64,000 nt of DNA from NCBI GenBank assembly GCA_949130485.1, contig OX422203.1, positions 4,183,178 to 4,247,177 on the forward strand, in the 5' to 3' direction. The first letter of the stretch is position 1. Each line of letters begins with the position of its first letter. The position numbers and the translations under genes are program-made. The notes beneath the pieces are model-generated. The model worked only from the letters and a program-made list of their open reading frames with translations. It searched no databases and was not told the origin of the DNA. Below, piece by piece: positions 12,707 through 26,872 of this stretch. This DNA is from Agelas oroides (Eukaryota > Porifera > Demospongiae > Agelasida > Agelasidae).

Positions 12707-13322
12707 CCCTTTAGGGCCCATAGCGCCAAAAGTCGCACTTTTGACTTCGTACTGTTTTGTGGCTTCTCACTTTGAAACGAAGTTCGCCCACGAACTAGTA
12801 GTCTTGCTTGTAGTTTGTTAGTGTTTCCACTCTCTAGGACTGTAGTAATAAGGGCGGGCAATGGTTCTGAGCATAGCAGCGAGCAGCTGTTCAGACGGAG
12901 ACCACCAGCTAGCGATAATATCAATCGAACGGTACAAGTAGGCAGGCTTATTTTGCCTTCGTTTTATGTTTACCTGGAGTAACGCTCCTGTTGTGAGCTA
13001 CTATGGACCTCTCCTCTCCAGTAGCGAAGCAGGTGATAGCATCCAACCAGAGAACAGACAGCTTTACACAAGCCTTCGGCTAGTACTCCCGCCGTGTGGC
13101 TACCTCAGTGTGGCCCCACCCCTTGAATCCCACCCCTTCCTGCCTAGGATAACAATCATTACTAATCATTACTAGTAACTATCGGGGCATACCCCCGAGG
13201 TATAGAGAAGCCGTAACCGTTGCTGTAGGGCAGGATGGGAATTGCTACGCACAGTGGAAGCAGTTATATCAGCAGCCATACCGCGTGAAGAATATTTCCA
13301 GATAAATCTGGGCCCTAAAGAG
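12707..13322. mobile_element. Non-autonomous piggyBac-like element, 616 bp, TTAA target site
   Basis: Seen directly: the insert is bounded by TTAA at 12,703-12,706 and TTAA at 13,323-13,326. It starts CCCTTTAGGGCCCA and ends TGGGCCCTAAAGAG, inverted repeats matching at 13 of 14 bases. The paralogous locus at 26,950-26,990 reads 'ctggcacttaaacaggcctg' with a single TTAA (26,965-26,968), exactly the expected pre-insertion site. TTAA duplication with CCC-starting termini is characteristic of the piggyBac superfamily. No transposase-length frame is present; open frames of 60 to 73 codons on both strands look incidental. A perfect subterminal dyad AAAAGT-CGC-ACTTTT lies at 12,728-12,742. The interior has no match to the satellite. 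Confidence 0.88.
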
Positions 13323-16300
13323 TTAAACAGGCCTGCACGTGCTTCACCGCACATCCTCTGATGTTAAAACAGCGTTGTCAAGTCTTTCCTGCATTTAAAC
13401 AGGCTTGCACTTACCTTACATGGCCTCCACAATGGTGAAAACTGCTTTTTCGATCTTCCCTAGCACTTAAACAGGCCTGCACATGCTTTACAGTACCTCC
13501 TCGGAGGTTAAAACGGCGTTATCAGGTCTTTCCCACGCATAAACCAGCTTGTACCAACCTCACAGCGCTTTCACAGCGGTGAAAATTGCTTTCTCGATCT
13601 TCTCTGGAACTTAAACAGGCTTGCACGTGATTCAAGGCACTTTCTCGGAGGTTAAAACGGCGTTATCATGTCTTTCCCACACAAAAACAAGCTTGCATGT
13701 GCCTTACACCACCTCCACAGTGGTGAAAACTGCTTTCTCGATCTTCATTGGCACTTAAACAGTGCTGTACGTGCTTCACAGTACCCCTTCGGAGGTTAAT
13801 ATGGCGTTATCAGGTTGTCCCGCACATAACCAGGTTTGCACAAGCCTCACAGGTACCCAATAGGGGAGAAAACTGCTTTCTCGATCTTCTCTGGCACTTA
13901 AACAGGCCTGCACGTGCTTCACCGCACATCCTTGGAGGTTAAAACGGCGTTGTCAGGTCTTTCCTGTATTTAAACAGGCTTGCACTTACCTCACATGGCC
14001 TCCACAATGGTGAAAACTGTTTTCTCGATCTTCCCTGGCAGTTAAACAGGTATGCACGTGCTTCACTGTACACCCTCGGAGTTGTTATAATGTTGTCCCG
14101 CACATAACCAGGCTTGTACAAGACTCACAGGTACCCAACAGGGGAGAAAACTGCTTTCTCGATCTTCTCGTGCAATGAAACAGGCTTGCACGTGCATCAC
14201 CGCATATCCTCGGAGGTTAAAACGGCGTTGTCAGGTCTTTCCTGCATTTAAACAGGCTTGCACTTACCTCACATGGCCTCCACAATGGTGAAAACTGCTT
14301 TTTCAATCTTCCTTAGCACTTAAACAGGCCTGCACATGCTTTAAAGTACTTCCTCGGAGGTTGAAACGGCGTTATCAGGTCTTTCCCACACATAAACAGG
14401 CCTGCACCAACCTCACAGCGGTTTTACAGCGGTGAAAATTGCTTTCTCGATCTTCCCTAGCAGTTAAACAGGCCTGCACGTGCTTCTCAGTAACACTTCG
14501 GAGGTTAAAATGGCGTTATCACGTCTTTACCACACATAAGTAGGCTTGCTCGAGCCGCGCAGGAACTCCACAGTGCTGAAAACTGCTTTCTCGATCTTCC
14601 CTAGCGCTTAAACAGTCCTGCACATGCATCACAGTACCTCATCGGAGGTTAAACGGCGTTATCAGGTCTTTCCCACACATAAACAGGCTTGCACCAACCT
14701 CACAGCGCTTTAACAGCGTTGAAAATTGCTTTCTCGATCTTCTCTGGAACTTAAACAGGCCTGTACGTGCTTCAAGGCACTTCCTCGGAGGTTAAAACGG
14801 CGTTATCAGGTCTTTCACGCACATAAACAGGCATGCACGAGTCTCACAGGACTTCCACAGCGATGAAAACCGATTTCTCAATCTTGACTGGCACTTAAAC
14901 AGGTCTGCACGTACTGCACAGCTCCTCCTTGGATGTTAAAACTACTTTATCAGAATTTCTTGCACATAAACAGGCTTGCACCTGGCTCACACGGCCTCCA
15001 CAGCGATGAAAACTGCTTTCTCGATCATCTCTGGCAATTAAATAGGCCTCCACGTGCTTCACAGCACCACCTAGGAGGTTTAAACGGCGTTATCAGCTCT
15101 TTCCCGCACCTAAACAGGATTCCACCAACCTCACAGGGCCTCCACAGCGATGAAAACTGTTTTCTCGTTCTTCCCTGGCACTTAAACAGGCCTGAACGTG
15201 CTTCACAGTACCTCCTTGGAGGTTAAAAAGGCGTTATCAGGTCTTTCCCACGCATAAACAGGCTTGCACCAACCTCACAGCGCTTTCACCGCGATGAAAA
15301 TTGCTTTCTCGATTTTCCCTGCCAGTTAAACAGGCCTGTACGTGCTTCACAGTGCCTCCTCGGAGGTTTAAACGGCGTTATCAGGTCTTTCACGCACATA
15401 AACAGGCATGCACGAACCTCACAGGACTTCCACAGCTGTGAAAACCGATTTCTCGATCCTGACTGGCACTTAAACAGGTCTGCACGTGCTGCACAGCTCC
15501 TCCTTGGATGATAAAACTACTTTATCTGAATTTCTTGCACATAAACAGGCTTGCACCTGGCTCACACGGCCTCCACAGCGATGAAAACTGCTTTCTCGAT
15601 CATCTCTGGCACTTAAACAGGCCTGAACGTGCTTCACAGTACCTCCTTGGAGGTTAAAAAGGCGTTATCAAGTCTTTACCACACATAAACAGGCTTACAA
15701 CAATCTCACAGGGCCACCACAGTGTTGAAAACTGCTTTCATGATCTTCCCAGGCACTTAAACCGGCTTGTACGTGCTTCACTGCACCTTCTCGGAGGATA
15801 AAACGGCGTTATCAGGTCAACTGCTTTCTAGATCTTCCCTGGAACTTAAACATGCCTGCATGTGCTTCACAGCACCTCCTCGGAGGTTAAAACTGCTTTA
15901 TCTGCATTTCCCGCACATAAACATGCTTGCACCAACCTCACAGGACCTCCAGAGCGGTGAAAACTGATTTCTCGATCTTCACTGGCAATTAAACAGACGT
16001 GCACGTGCTTCACAGTACCTCCCCGCAAGTTAAAAGGGCGTTATCAGGTCTTTCCGAACATAAACAGGCATGCACGAGCCTCACAGCACTTGCACAGAGG
16101 TGAAAACTGCTTTCTCGATCATCTATGGCACTTAAATAGGCCTCCACGTGCTTCACAGCACCACCTAGGAGGTTTAAACGGCGTTATCAGCTCTTTCCCA
16201 CACATAAACAGGCTTGCACCAACCTCACAGCGCTTTCACCGCGATGAAAATTGCTTTCTCGATTTTCCCTGCCAGTTAAACAGGCCTGTACGTGCTTCAC

Positions 16301-19300
16301 TGTGCCTCCTCGGAGGTTTAAACGGCGTTATCAGGTCTTTCACGCACATAAACAGGCATGCACGAACCTCACAGGACTTCCACAGCTGTGAAAACCGATT
16401 TCTCGATCCTGACTGGCACTTAAACAGGTCTGCACGTGCTGCACAGCTCCTCCTTGGATGATAAAACTACTTTATCAGAATTTCTTGCACATAAACAGGC
16501 TTGCACCTGGCTCACAAAGCCTCCACAGCGATGAAAACTGCTTTCTCGATCATCTCTGGCACTTAAACAGGCCTGAACGTGCTTCACAGTACCTCCTTGG
16601 AGGTTAAAAAGGCGTTATCAAGTCTTTACCACACATAAACAGGCTTACAACAATCTCACAGGGCCACCACAGTGTTGAAAACTGCTTTCATGATCTTCCC
16701 AGGCAGTTAAACCGGCTTGCACGTGCTTCGCTGCACCTTATCGGAGGATAAAAAGGCGTTATCAGGTCAACTGCTTTCTAGATCTTCCCTGGAAATTAAA
16801 CATGCCTGCATGTGCTTCACAGCACCTCCTCGGAGGTTAAAACTGCTTTATCTGAATTTCCCGCACATAAACATGCTTGCACCAACCTCACAGGATCTCC
16901 AGAGCGGTGAAAACTGATTTCTAGATCTTCACTGGCAATTAAACAGACGTGCACGTGCTTCACAGTACCTCCCCGCAAGTTAAAAGGGCGTTATCAGGTC
17001 TTTCCGAACATAAAGAGGCATGCACGAGCCTCACAGCACTTGCACAGAGGTGAAAACTGCTTTCTCGATCTTCCCTAGCACATAAACAGGACTGCACGTG
17101 CTTCACAGCACGCATCGGAGGTTAAACCCTCTTTATCAGGTCTTTCCCGCACATAAACTGGCTCGCACCAACCTCACAGAACCTCCACAGTGGTGACAGC
17201 TGATTTCTCGATCTTCTCTGGCACTAAAACTGGCCTCCACCTGCTTCACGGCACCCCTTCGGAGGTTATAACGGAGTTATCAAGCCTTTCCCGCACATAA
17301 AAAGGCTTGTACAAACCACACCGGGCCTCCAAAGCGGTGAAAACTACTTTCTCGATCTTCTCTAGCACTTAAACAGGCCTGCACGTGCTTCACCGCACAA
17401 CCTGGGATGTTAAAACGGCGTTGTCAGGTCTTTCCTGCACTTAAACAGGCTTGCACTTACCTCACATGGCCTCCACAATGGTGAAAACTGCTTTTTCGAT
17501 CTTCCTTAGCACTTAAACAGGCCTGCACATGCTTTACAGTACCTCCTCGGAGGCTAAAACGGCGTTATCAGGTCTTTCCCACACATAAACAGGCTTGCAC
17601 CAACCTCACAGCGCTTTCACAGCGGTGAAAATTGCTTTCTCGATCTTCTCTGGAACTTAAACAGGCCTGCACGTGCTTCAAGGCACTTCCTCGGAGGTTA
17701 AAACGGCGTTATCAGGTCTTTCCCACACATAAACAAGCTTGCATGTGCCTTACACCACCTCCACAGTGGTGAAAACTGCTTTCACGATCTTCCCTGGCAT
17801 TTAAACAGTGCTGTACGTGCTTCACAGTACCCCTTCGGAAGTTAATACGGCGTTATCAGGTTGTCCCGCACATCACCAGGATTGCACAAGCCTCACAGGT
17901 ACCCAACAGGGGAGAAAACTGCTTTCTCGATCTTCTCGGGCACTTAAACAGGCCTGCACGTGCTTTACCGCACATCCTCGGATGTTAAAACAGCGTTGTC
18001 AGGTCTTTTCTGCATTTAAACAAGCTTGCACTTGCCTCACATGGCCTCCTCAATGGTGAAAACTGCTTTCTCGATCCTCCCTAGATCTTAAACAGACCTG
18101 CACATGCTTTACAGTACCCCCTCGGAGGTGGAAACGGCGTTATCAGGTCTTTCCCACACATAAACAAGCTTGCATGTGCCTTACACCACCTTCCCAGTGG
18201 TGAAAACTGCTTTCTCGGTCTTCCCTGGCACATAAACAGGCCTCCACGTGCTTCACAGCTCTTACTCCTTGGTTATAACGGCTTTGTCAGGACTTTCACG
18301 CACATACACCGGCATGCACGAGTCTCACAGGATTTCCACAGCGGTGAAAACCGATTTCTCGATTTTGCCTGGCACTTAAACATGTCTGCACGTGCTACAC
18401 AGCTCCACCTTGGAGGTTAAAACTACTTTATCAGAATTTCCAGCACCTAAACAGGAATGCACCAATCCCACAGGGCCTCCACAGCGATGAAAACTGTTTT
18501 CTCATTCTTCTCTGGCACTTAAACAGGCCTGAATGTGCTCCACAGTACCTCCTTGGAGGTTAAAAAGACGTTATCAGGTCTTTCCCACACATAAACAGGC
18601 TTGCACCAACCTCACAGCGCTTTCACAGCGGTGAAAATTGCTTTCTCGATTTTCCCTGCCAGTTAAACAGGCCTGTACGTGCTTCACTGTGCCTCCTCGG
18701 AGGTTTAAACGGCGTTATCAGGTCTTTCACGCACATAAACAGGCATGCACAAGCCTCACAGGAATTCCAGAGTGGTGAAAACAGCTTTCTAGGTCTACCC
18801 TGGCACATAAACAGGCCTCCACGTGCTTCACAGCTCTTACTCCTTGGTTATAACGGCTTTGTCAGGTCATTACCGCACATAAACAGGCTTGCACGAACCT
18901 CATAGGACCTCCACAGTGGTGAAAACAGCTTTATCGAACTTCCCCGGCACTTAAACAGGCCTGCACGTGCTTCACAGCACTTCCTCGGAGGTTAAAACGG
19001 CGTTATCAGGTCTTTCACGCACATAAACAGGCATGCACGAACCTCACAGGACTTCCACAGCTGTGAAAACCGATTTCTCGATCTTGACTGGCACTTAAAC
19101 AGGTCTGAACGTGCTGCACAGCTCCTCCTTGGATGTTAAAACTACTTTATCAGAATTTCTTGCACATAAACAGGCTTGCACCTGGCTCACACGGCCTCCA
19201 CAGCGATGAAAACTGCTTTCTCGATCATCTCTGGCACTTAAACAGGCCTGAACGTGCTTCACAGTACCTCCTTGGAGGTTAAAAAGGCGTTATCAAGTCT

Positions 19301-22300
19301 TTACTGCACATAAACAGGCTTGCAACAATCTCACAGGGCCACCACAGTGTTGAAAACTGCTTTCATGATCTTCCCAGGCAGTTAAACCGGCTTGCACGTG
19401 CTTCACTGCAACTTCTCGGAGGATAAAACGGCGTTATCAGGTCAACTGCTTTCTAGATCTTCCCTGGAACTTAAACATGCCTGCATGTGCTTCACAGCAC
19501 CTCCTCGGAGGTTAAAACTACTTTATCTGCATTTTCCGCACATAAACATGCTTGCACCAACCTCACAGGACCTCCATAGCGGTGAAAACTGCTTTCTCGA
19601 TCTTCCCTAGCATCTTAACAGGACTGCACGTGCTTCACAGCACGCATCGGAGGTTAAACCCTCTTTATCAGGTCTTTCCCGCACATAAACAGGCTCCCAC
19701 CAACCTCACAGGGCCTCCACAGTGGTGAAAACTGATTTCTCGATCTTCTCTGGCACTAAAACTGGCCTGCACCTGCTTCACGGCACCCCTTCGGAGGTTA
19801 TAACGGCGTTATCAAACCTTTACCGCACATAAAAAGGCTTGTACAAACCACACGGGGCCTCCAAAGCGGTGAAAACTACTTTCTCGATCTTCTCTGGCAC
19901 TTAAACAGGCCTGCACGTGCTTCACCGCCCATCCTCGGGTGTTAAAACGGCGTTGTCAGGTCTTTCCTGCATTTAAATAGGCTTGCACTTACCTCACATG
20001 GCCTCCACAATGGAGAAAACTGCTTTCTCGATCTTCCTTAGCACTTAAAGACGCCTGCACATGCTTTACAGTACCGCCTCGGAGGTTAAAACGGCCTTAT
20101 CAGGTCTTTCCCACACATAAACAGGCTTGTACCAACCTCACAGCGCTTTCACAGCGGTGAAAATTGCTTTCTCGATCTTCTCTGGAACTTAAACAGGCCT
20201 GCACGTGCCTCAAGGCACATCCTCGGAGGTTAAAACGACGTTATCTGGTCTTTGCCACACATAAACAAGCTTGTATGTGCCTTACACCACCTCCACAGTG
20301 GTGAAAACTGCTTTCACGATCTTCCCTGGCACTTAAACAGTGCTGTACGTGCTTCGCAGTACCCCTTCGGAGGTTAATACGGCGTGATCAGGTTGTCCCG
20401 CACATAACCAGGATTGCACAAGCCGCACAGGTACCCAACAGGGGAGAAAACTGCTTTCTCGATCTTCTCGGGCACTTAAACAGACCTGCACGTGCTTTAC
20501 CGCACATCCTCGGAGGTTAAAACGGCGTTGTCAGGTCTTCCCTGCATTTAAACAAGCTTGCACTTACCTCACATGGCCTCCTCATGGTGAAAACTGCTTT
20601 ATCGATCTTCCCTAGCTCTTAAACAGGCCTGCACATGCTTTACAGTACCCCCTCGGAGGTTGAAACGGCGTTATCAGGTCTTTCCCACACATAAACAAGC
20701 TTGCATGTGCCTTACACCACCTCCCCAGTTGTGAAAACTGCTTTCTCGGTCTTCCCTGGCGCATAAACAGGCCTCCACGTGCTTCACAGCTCTTACTCCT
20801 TGGTTATAACGGCTTTGTCAGGACTTTCACGCACATAAACCGGCATGCACGAGTCTCACAGGACTTCCACAGCGGTGAAAACCGATTTCTCGATCTTGAC
20901 TGGTACTTAAACATGTCTGCACGTGCTACACAGCTCCTCCTTGGAGGTTAAAACCAGTTTATCAGAATTTCTTGCTCATAAACAGGCTTGCACCTGACTC
21001 ACACGGCCTCTTCAGCGATGAAAACTGCTTTCTCGATCATCTCTGGCACTTAAATAGGCCTCCACGTGCTTCACAGCACCACCTAGGAGGTTTAAACGGC
21101 GTTATCAGCTATTTCCCGCACCTAAACAGGAATGCACCAATCTCACAGGGCCTCCACAGCGATGAAAACTGTTTTCTCGTTCTTCCCTGGCACTTAAACA
21201 GGCCTGAACGTGCTTCACAGTACCTCCTTGGAGGTTAAAAAGGCGTTATCAGGTCTTTCCCACACATAAACAGGCTTGCACCAACCTCACAGCGCTTTCA
21301 CAGCGGTGAAAATTGCTTTCTCGATTTTCCCTGCCAGTTAAACAGGCCTGTACGTGCTTCACTGTGCCTCCTCGGAGGTTTAAACGACGTTATCAGGTCT
21401 TTCACGCACATAAACAGGCATGCACAAGCCTCACAGGACTTCCACAGTGGTGAAAACAGCTTTCTAGGTCTACCCTGGCACATAAACAGGCCTCCACGTG
21501 CTTCACAGCTCTTACTCCTTGGTTATAACGGCTTTGTCAGGTCATTACGGCACATAAACAGGCTTGCACGAGCCTCACAGGACCTCCACAGTGGTGAAAA
21601 CAGCTTTATCGATCTTCCCCGGCACTTAAACAGGCCTGCACGTGCTTCACTGCACTTCCTCTGATGTTAAAACGGCGTTATCAAGTCTTTCACGCACATA
21701 AACAGGCATGCACGAGCCTCACAGGACTTCCACAGCGGTGCAAACCGATTTCTCGATCCTGACTGGCACTTAAACAGGTCTGCACGTGCTGCACAGCTCC
21801 TCCTTGGATGTTAAAACTTCTTTATCAGAATTTCTTGCACATAAACAGGCTTGCACCTGGCTCACACGGCCTCCACAGCGATGAAAACTGCTTTCTCGAT
21901 CATCTCTGGCACTTAAACAGGCCTGAACGTGCTTCACAGTGCCTCCTTGGAGTTTAAAAATGCGTTATCAAGTCTTTACCGCACATAAACAGGCTTGCAA
22001 CAATCTCACAGGGCCACCACAGTGTTGAAAACTGCTTTCATGATCTTCCCAGGCAGTTAAACCGGCTTGCACGTGCTTCACTGCACCTTCTCGGAGGATA
22101 AAACGGCGTTATCAGGTCAACTGCTTTCTAGATCTTCCCTGGAACTTAAACATGCCTGCATGTGCTTCAAAGCACATCCTCGGAGGTTAAAACTACTATA
22201 TCTGCATTTCCCGCACATAAACATGCTTGCACCAACCTCACAGGACCTCCAAAGCGGTGAAAACTGCTTTCTCGATCTTCACTGGCAATTAAACAGGCGT

Positions 22301-25300
22301 TCACGTGCTTCACAGTACCTCCTCGCAAGTTAAAACGGCGTTATCATGTCTTTCCGCACATAAATAGGTATGCACGAGACTCACAGCACACACAGTGGTG
22401 AAAACTGCTTTCTCGATCTCCCCTGGCACTTAAACAGAGCTGTACGTGCTTCACAGTACCCCTTCGAAAGTTAATACGGCGTTATCAGGTTGTCCCGCAC
22501 ATAACCAGGATTGCACAAGCCTCACAGGTTCACCACAGGGGAGAAAACTGCTTTCTCGATCTTCTCGGGCACTTAAGCAGGCCTGCACGTGCTTTACCGC
22601 TCTTCCTCGGAGGTTAAAACGGCGTTGTCTGGTCTTCCCTGCATTTAAACAGGCTTGCACTTACCTCACATGGCCTCCACAATGGTGAAAACTGCTTTCT
22701 CGATCCTCCCTGGCAGATTAACAGGTATGAACGTGCTTCACTGTACCCCTCGGATATGTTATCAAGTTGTCCCGCACATAACCAGACTTGCACAAGCCTC
22801 ACAGGTACCCAACAGGGGAGAAAACTGCTTTCTCGATCTTCTCGGGCACTTAAACAGGCCTTAACGTGCTTCACCGCACATCCTCGGAGGTTAAAACGGT
22901 GTTGTCAGTTCTTTCCTGCATTTAAACAGGCTTGCACTTACCTCACATGGCCTCCACAATGGTGAAAACTGCTTTTTCGATCTTCCTTAGCACTTAAACA
23001 GGCCTGCACATGCTTTACAGTACCTCCTCGGAGGTTAAAACGGCGTTATCAGGTCTTTCCCACACATAAACAGGCTTGCACCAACCTCACAGCGCTTTCA
23101 CAGCGGTGAAAATTGCTTTCTCGATCTTCTCTGGAACTTAAACAGGCCTGCACGTGCTTCAAGGCACTTTCTCGGAGGTTAAAACGGCGTTATCAGGTCT
23201 TTCCCACACATAAACAAGCTTGCATGTGTCTTACACCACCTCCACAGTGGTGAAAACTGCTTTCGCGATCTTCCCTACCACTTAAACAGTGCTGTACGTG
23301 CTTCACAGTACCCCTTCGAAGGTTAATACGGCGTTATCAGGTTGTCCCGCACATAACCAGGCTTGCACAATCCTCACAGGTACACTACAGGGGAGAAAAC
23401 TGCTTTCTCGATCTTCTCGGGCACTTAAACAGGCCTGCTCGTGCTTCACCGCACATCCTCGGAGGTTAAAACGGCGTTCTCAGGTCTTTTCTGCACTTAA
23501 ACAGGCTTGCACTTACCTCAAATGGCCTCCACAATGGGGAAAACTGCTTTTTCGGTCTTCCCTAGCACTTAAACCGGCTTGCACATGCTTTACAGTACCT
23601 CCTCGGAGGTTGAAACCGCGTTCTCAGGTCTTTCCCACACATAAACAGGCTTGCACCATCCTCACAGCGTTTTCACAGTGGTGAAAATTGTTTTCTCGAT
23701 CTTCCCTGTCAGTTAAACAGGCCTGCACGTGCTTCTCAGCAACTCCTCGGAGGTTAAAACGGCGTTATCAGGTCTTTCCCGCACATAATCAGGATTGCAC
23801 AAGCCTCACAGGTACCCAACAGGGGAGAAAACTGCTTTCTCGATCTTCTCGGGCACTTAAACAGGCCTGTATGTGCTTCACCGCACATCCTCGGAGGTTA
23901 AAACGGCGTTGTCAGGTCTTTCCTGCATTTAAACAGGCTTGCACTTACATCACATGGCCTCCACAATGGTAAAAACTGTTTTTCTATCTTCCCTAGCACT
24001 TAAACAGGCCTGTACATGCTTCACAGTACCTCCACGGATGTTGAAACGGCGTTATCAGGTCTTTCCCACACATGAACAGGCTTGCACCAACCTCACAGCG
24101 CTTTCACAGCGGCGAAAATTGCTTTCTCGATCTTCCCTGGCAGTTAAACAGGCCTGCACGTGCTTCTCAGCACCACCTCCGACGGTAAAACCAAGTTATC
24201 AGGTCATTACCACACATAAGCAAGCATGCTCGAGCCGCGCAGTACCTCCACAGTGGTGAAAACTCTTTTGTCGTTCTTCCCTGGCTCCTAAAGAGGCCTG
24301 CACATGCATCACAGTACTTCCTTGGAGGTTAAAGCGGCGTTATCAGGTTGTCCCGCACATAACTAGGCTTTCACAAGCCTCACGGGTACCCAACAGGGGA
24401 GAAAACTGCTTTCTCGATCTTCTCGGGCACTTAAACAGGCCTTAACGTGCTTCACCGCACATCCTCGGAGGTTAAAACGGCGTTGTCAGGTCTTTCCTGC
24501 ATTTAAACAGGCTTGCACTTACCTCACATGGCCTCCACAATGGTGAAAACTGCTTTTTCGATCTTCCCTAGCACTTAAACAGGCCTGCACATGCTTTACA
24601 GTACCTCCTCGGAGGTTGAAACGGCGTTATCAGGTCTTTCCCACACATAAACAGGCTTGCACCAACCTCACAGTGCATTCACAGCGGCGAAAATTGCTTT
24701 CTCGATCTTCCCTGGCAGTTAAACAGGCCTACACGTGCGTCTCAGCACCTCCTCCGACGGTAAAACGAAGTTATCAGGTCTTTACCACACATAAGCAGGG
24801 TTGCTCGAGCCGCAGAGGACCTCCACAGAGGTGAAAACTCTTTTCTCGATCTTCCCTACCACTTAAACAGGGCCTGCACGTACATCACAGTACCTCCTTG
24901 GAGGGTAAAAGGGCGTTATCAGGTTGTCCCGCACATAACCAGGCTTGCACAGCCTCACAGGTACCCAACAGGGGAGAAAACTGCTTTCTCGATCTTCTCT
25001 GGCACGTTAACAGCTTTGCACCTGCTTCATAGCAACTCCTCTGAGGTTAAAACGGCGTTATCAGGTATTTCCCGCAGAAAAAAAGGCTTGCACGAGCCTC
25101 ACAGGACGTCCGCAGTGGTAAACACGGCTCTCTCGGTCTTCCCTGTCACATAAACAAGCCTCCACGTGTTTCACAGATCTTACTCCTTGGTTATAACGGC
25201 TTTGTCAGGTCATTACCGCATATAAACAGGCTTGCACGAGCCTCACAGGACCTCCACAGTGGTGAAAACTGCTTTATCGATCTTCCCCGGCACTTAAACA

Positions 25301-26157
25301 GGCCTGCACGTGCTTCACAGCACTTCTTCGGAGGTTAAAACGGCGTTATCAGGTCTTTCACGTACGTAAACAGGCATGCACGAGCCTCACAGGACTTCCA
25401 CAGCGGTGAAAACCGATTTCTCGATCTTGACTGGCACTTAAACAGGTCTGAACGTGCTGCACAGCTCCTCCTTGGATGTTAAAACTACTTTATCAGAATT
25501 TCTTGCACATAAACAGGCTTGCACATGGCTCACACGGCCTCCACAGCGATGAAAACTGCTTTCTCGATCATCTCTGGCACTTAAACAGGCCTGAACGTGC
25601 TTCACAGTACCTCCTTGGAGGTTAAGAAAGCGTTATCAAGTCTTTACCGCACATGAACAGGCTTGCAACAATCTCACAGGGCCACCACAGTGTTGAAAAC
25701 TGCTTTCATGATCTTTCCAGGCACTGAAACCGGCTTGCACGTGCTTCACTGCACCTTCTCGGAGGATAAAACGGCGTTATCAGGTCAACTGCTTTCTAGA
25801 TCTTCCCTGGAAATTAAACATGCCTACATGTGCTTCACAGCATCTCCTAGGAAGTTAAAACTACTTTATCTGCATTTCCCGCTCATAAACATACTTGCAC
25901 CATCATCATAGGACCTCCAGAGCTGTGAAAACTGCTTTCTCGATCTTCACTGGCAATTAAACAGGCGTGCACGTGCTTCACAGTACCTCCTCGCAAGTTA
26001 AAAGAGCCTTATCAGGTCTTTCCGCACATAAACAGGCATGCAGGAGCCTCACAGCACTTCCACAGAGGTGAAAACTGCTTTCTCTATCTTCCCTAGCACC
26101 TAAACAGGGCTGCACGTGCTTCACAGCATGCTTCGGAGGTTAAAACGGCTTTCTCAT
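13323..26157 (+). repeat. 72-bp satellite array, forward orientation (segment 2)
   Basis: Same A/B dimer family and orientation as segment 1. From about 17.8 kb to the next insertion it is largely a diverged copy of 2.1-11.9 kb at an offset of 14.2 to 15.7 kb. The offset steps by whole multiples of the monomer or dimer: 14,868 bp near 22.1-22.9 kb, about 14,150 near 23.3-24.0 kb, about 14,437 near 24.6-24.9 kb, 14,261 at the 714-bp element. Such steps are expected from unequal exchange or replication slippage within satellites. Confidence 0.93.
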
Positions 26158-26872
26158 TAGCGGTATCGGGGTAAAAACTGAAATTAATTTATAACATTAA
26201 CAACTATGATTTTTGAAAAGAGCATGAAAAGGCGATTCTAACGGTACCAATATCATTAACTTTGAGTCTATATGGCAGGTTGTATTAGCTTTGAAACCCA
26301 AGTGATTTGCAGAAAATTTAAACGTCGTTTTTGCGTGATTATGCGTCCGGTACACGTTCCGCAAGCGACTGCAAGTCCAATTGAGATGAAACTCGCTGTG
26401 ATGGTTAGTCAGTACCTATTGAGTCCAGGGAAGGTTGTTCATTTTGAATATCTAGTGTGATGCCTGCACTAGGCTTGATAAACGCTTAAATAACGGCGTT
26501 TTTCGGTTGTAATTAGTAGCATTTCCGCAGGAGTTGGATCAAAGTTGCAATCAAAAACCTGCACTGTCCCCTTGGACAACCAGTCTGCTATGCAAAAATA
26601 GTTGTTCATTGTTGAATATTGAAAGTCATTGCGAGCAGGAGTACAAAGTCTGTTATTACCTCAAAAATACACAGAAAAAGGATGAAATACGACGAAAAAG
26701 TGCATGCATTCTTGACTAAGGCAGACATTTTCACAAAATTAGTAAATGCAAATGTACCTAAGCATCTTATAAAACCTCTGTACTCAATTTGATGCAGATA
26801 CGTTGTAGCAATGTGTAGATATGGCCTCTGTAGACGAAAACGGACATACTTCAGGAGACTCTGACATCGCTA
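26158..26872. mobile_element. 714-bp element, copy 2 (715 bp), within the duplicated segment
   Basis: Flanked by TTCTCAT at 26,151-26,157 and 26,873-26,879. It starts TAGCGGTATC and ends GACATCGCTA. It is collinear with 11,897-12,610 over its whole length, with scattered substitutions and a few small indels. Because the flanking satellite is also shared, the copy most likely arose by segmental duplication and not by a second transposition. Confidence 0.8.
26272..26460 (+). CDS. Second copy of the 62-aa open frame, unknown
   Basis: Reads MAGCISFETQVICRK to GKVVHFEYLV and ends in TGA. Same length and frame as 12,011-12,199 with a majority of amino-acid-changing differences. Probably a relic of the element; no domain recognised. 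Confidence 0.25.
   Translation: MAGCISFETQVICRKFKRRFCVIMRPVHVPQATASPIEMKLAVMVSQYLLSPGKVVHFEYLV

Noticed and set aside
12966-13175. 69-codon frame inside the piggyBac-like element as transposase remnant
   Set aside because: No DDD-type or zinc-binding motif seen; the element is too short and other frames of similar size lie on the opposite strand.
16763-22113. Two equal spacings of 2675 bp between truncated A monomers as a 2.7-kb higher-order repeat
   Set aside because: Sequences following the three sites differ in order and length of subtypes, so the equal spacing is probably coincidental or due to compensating indels.
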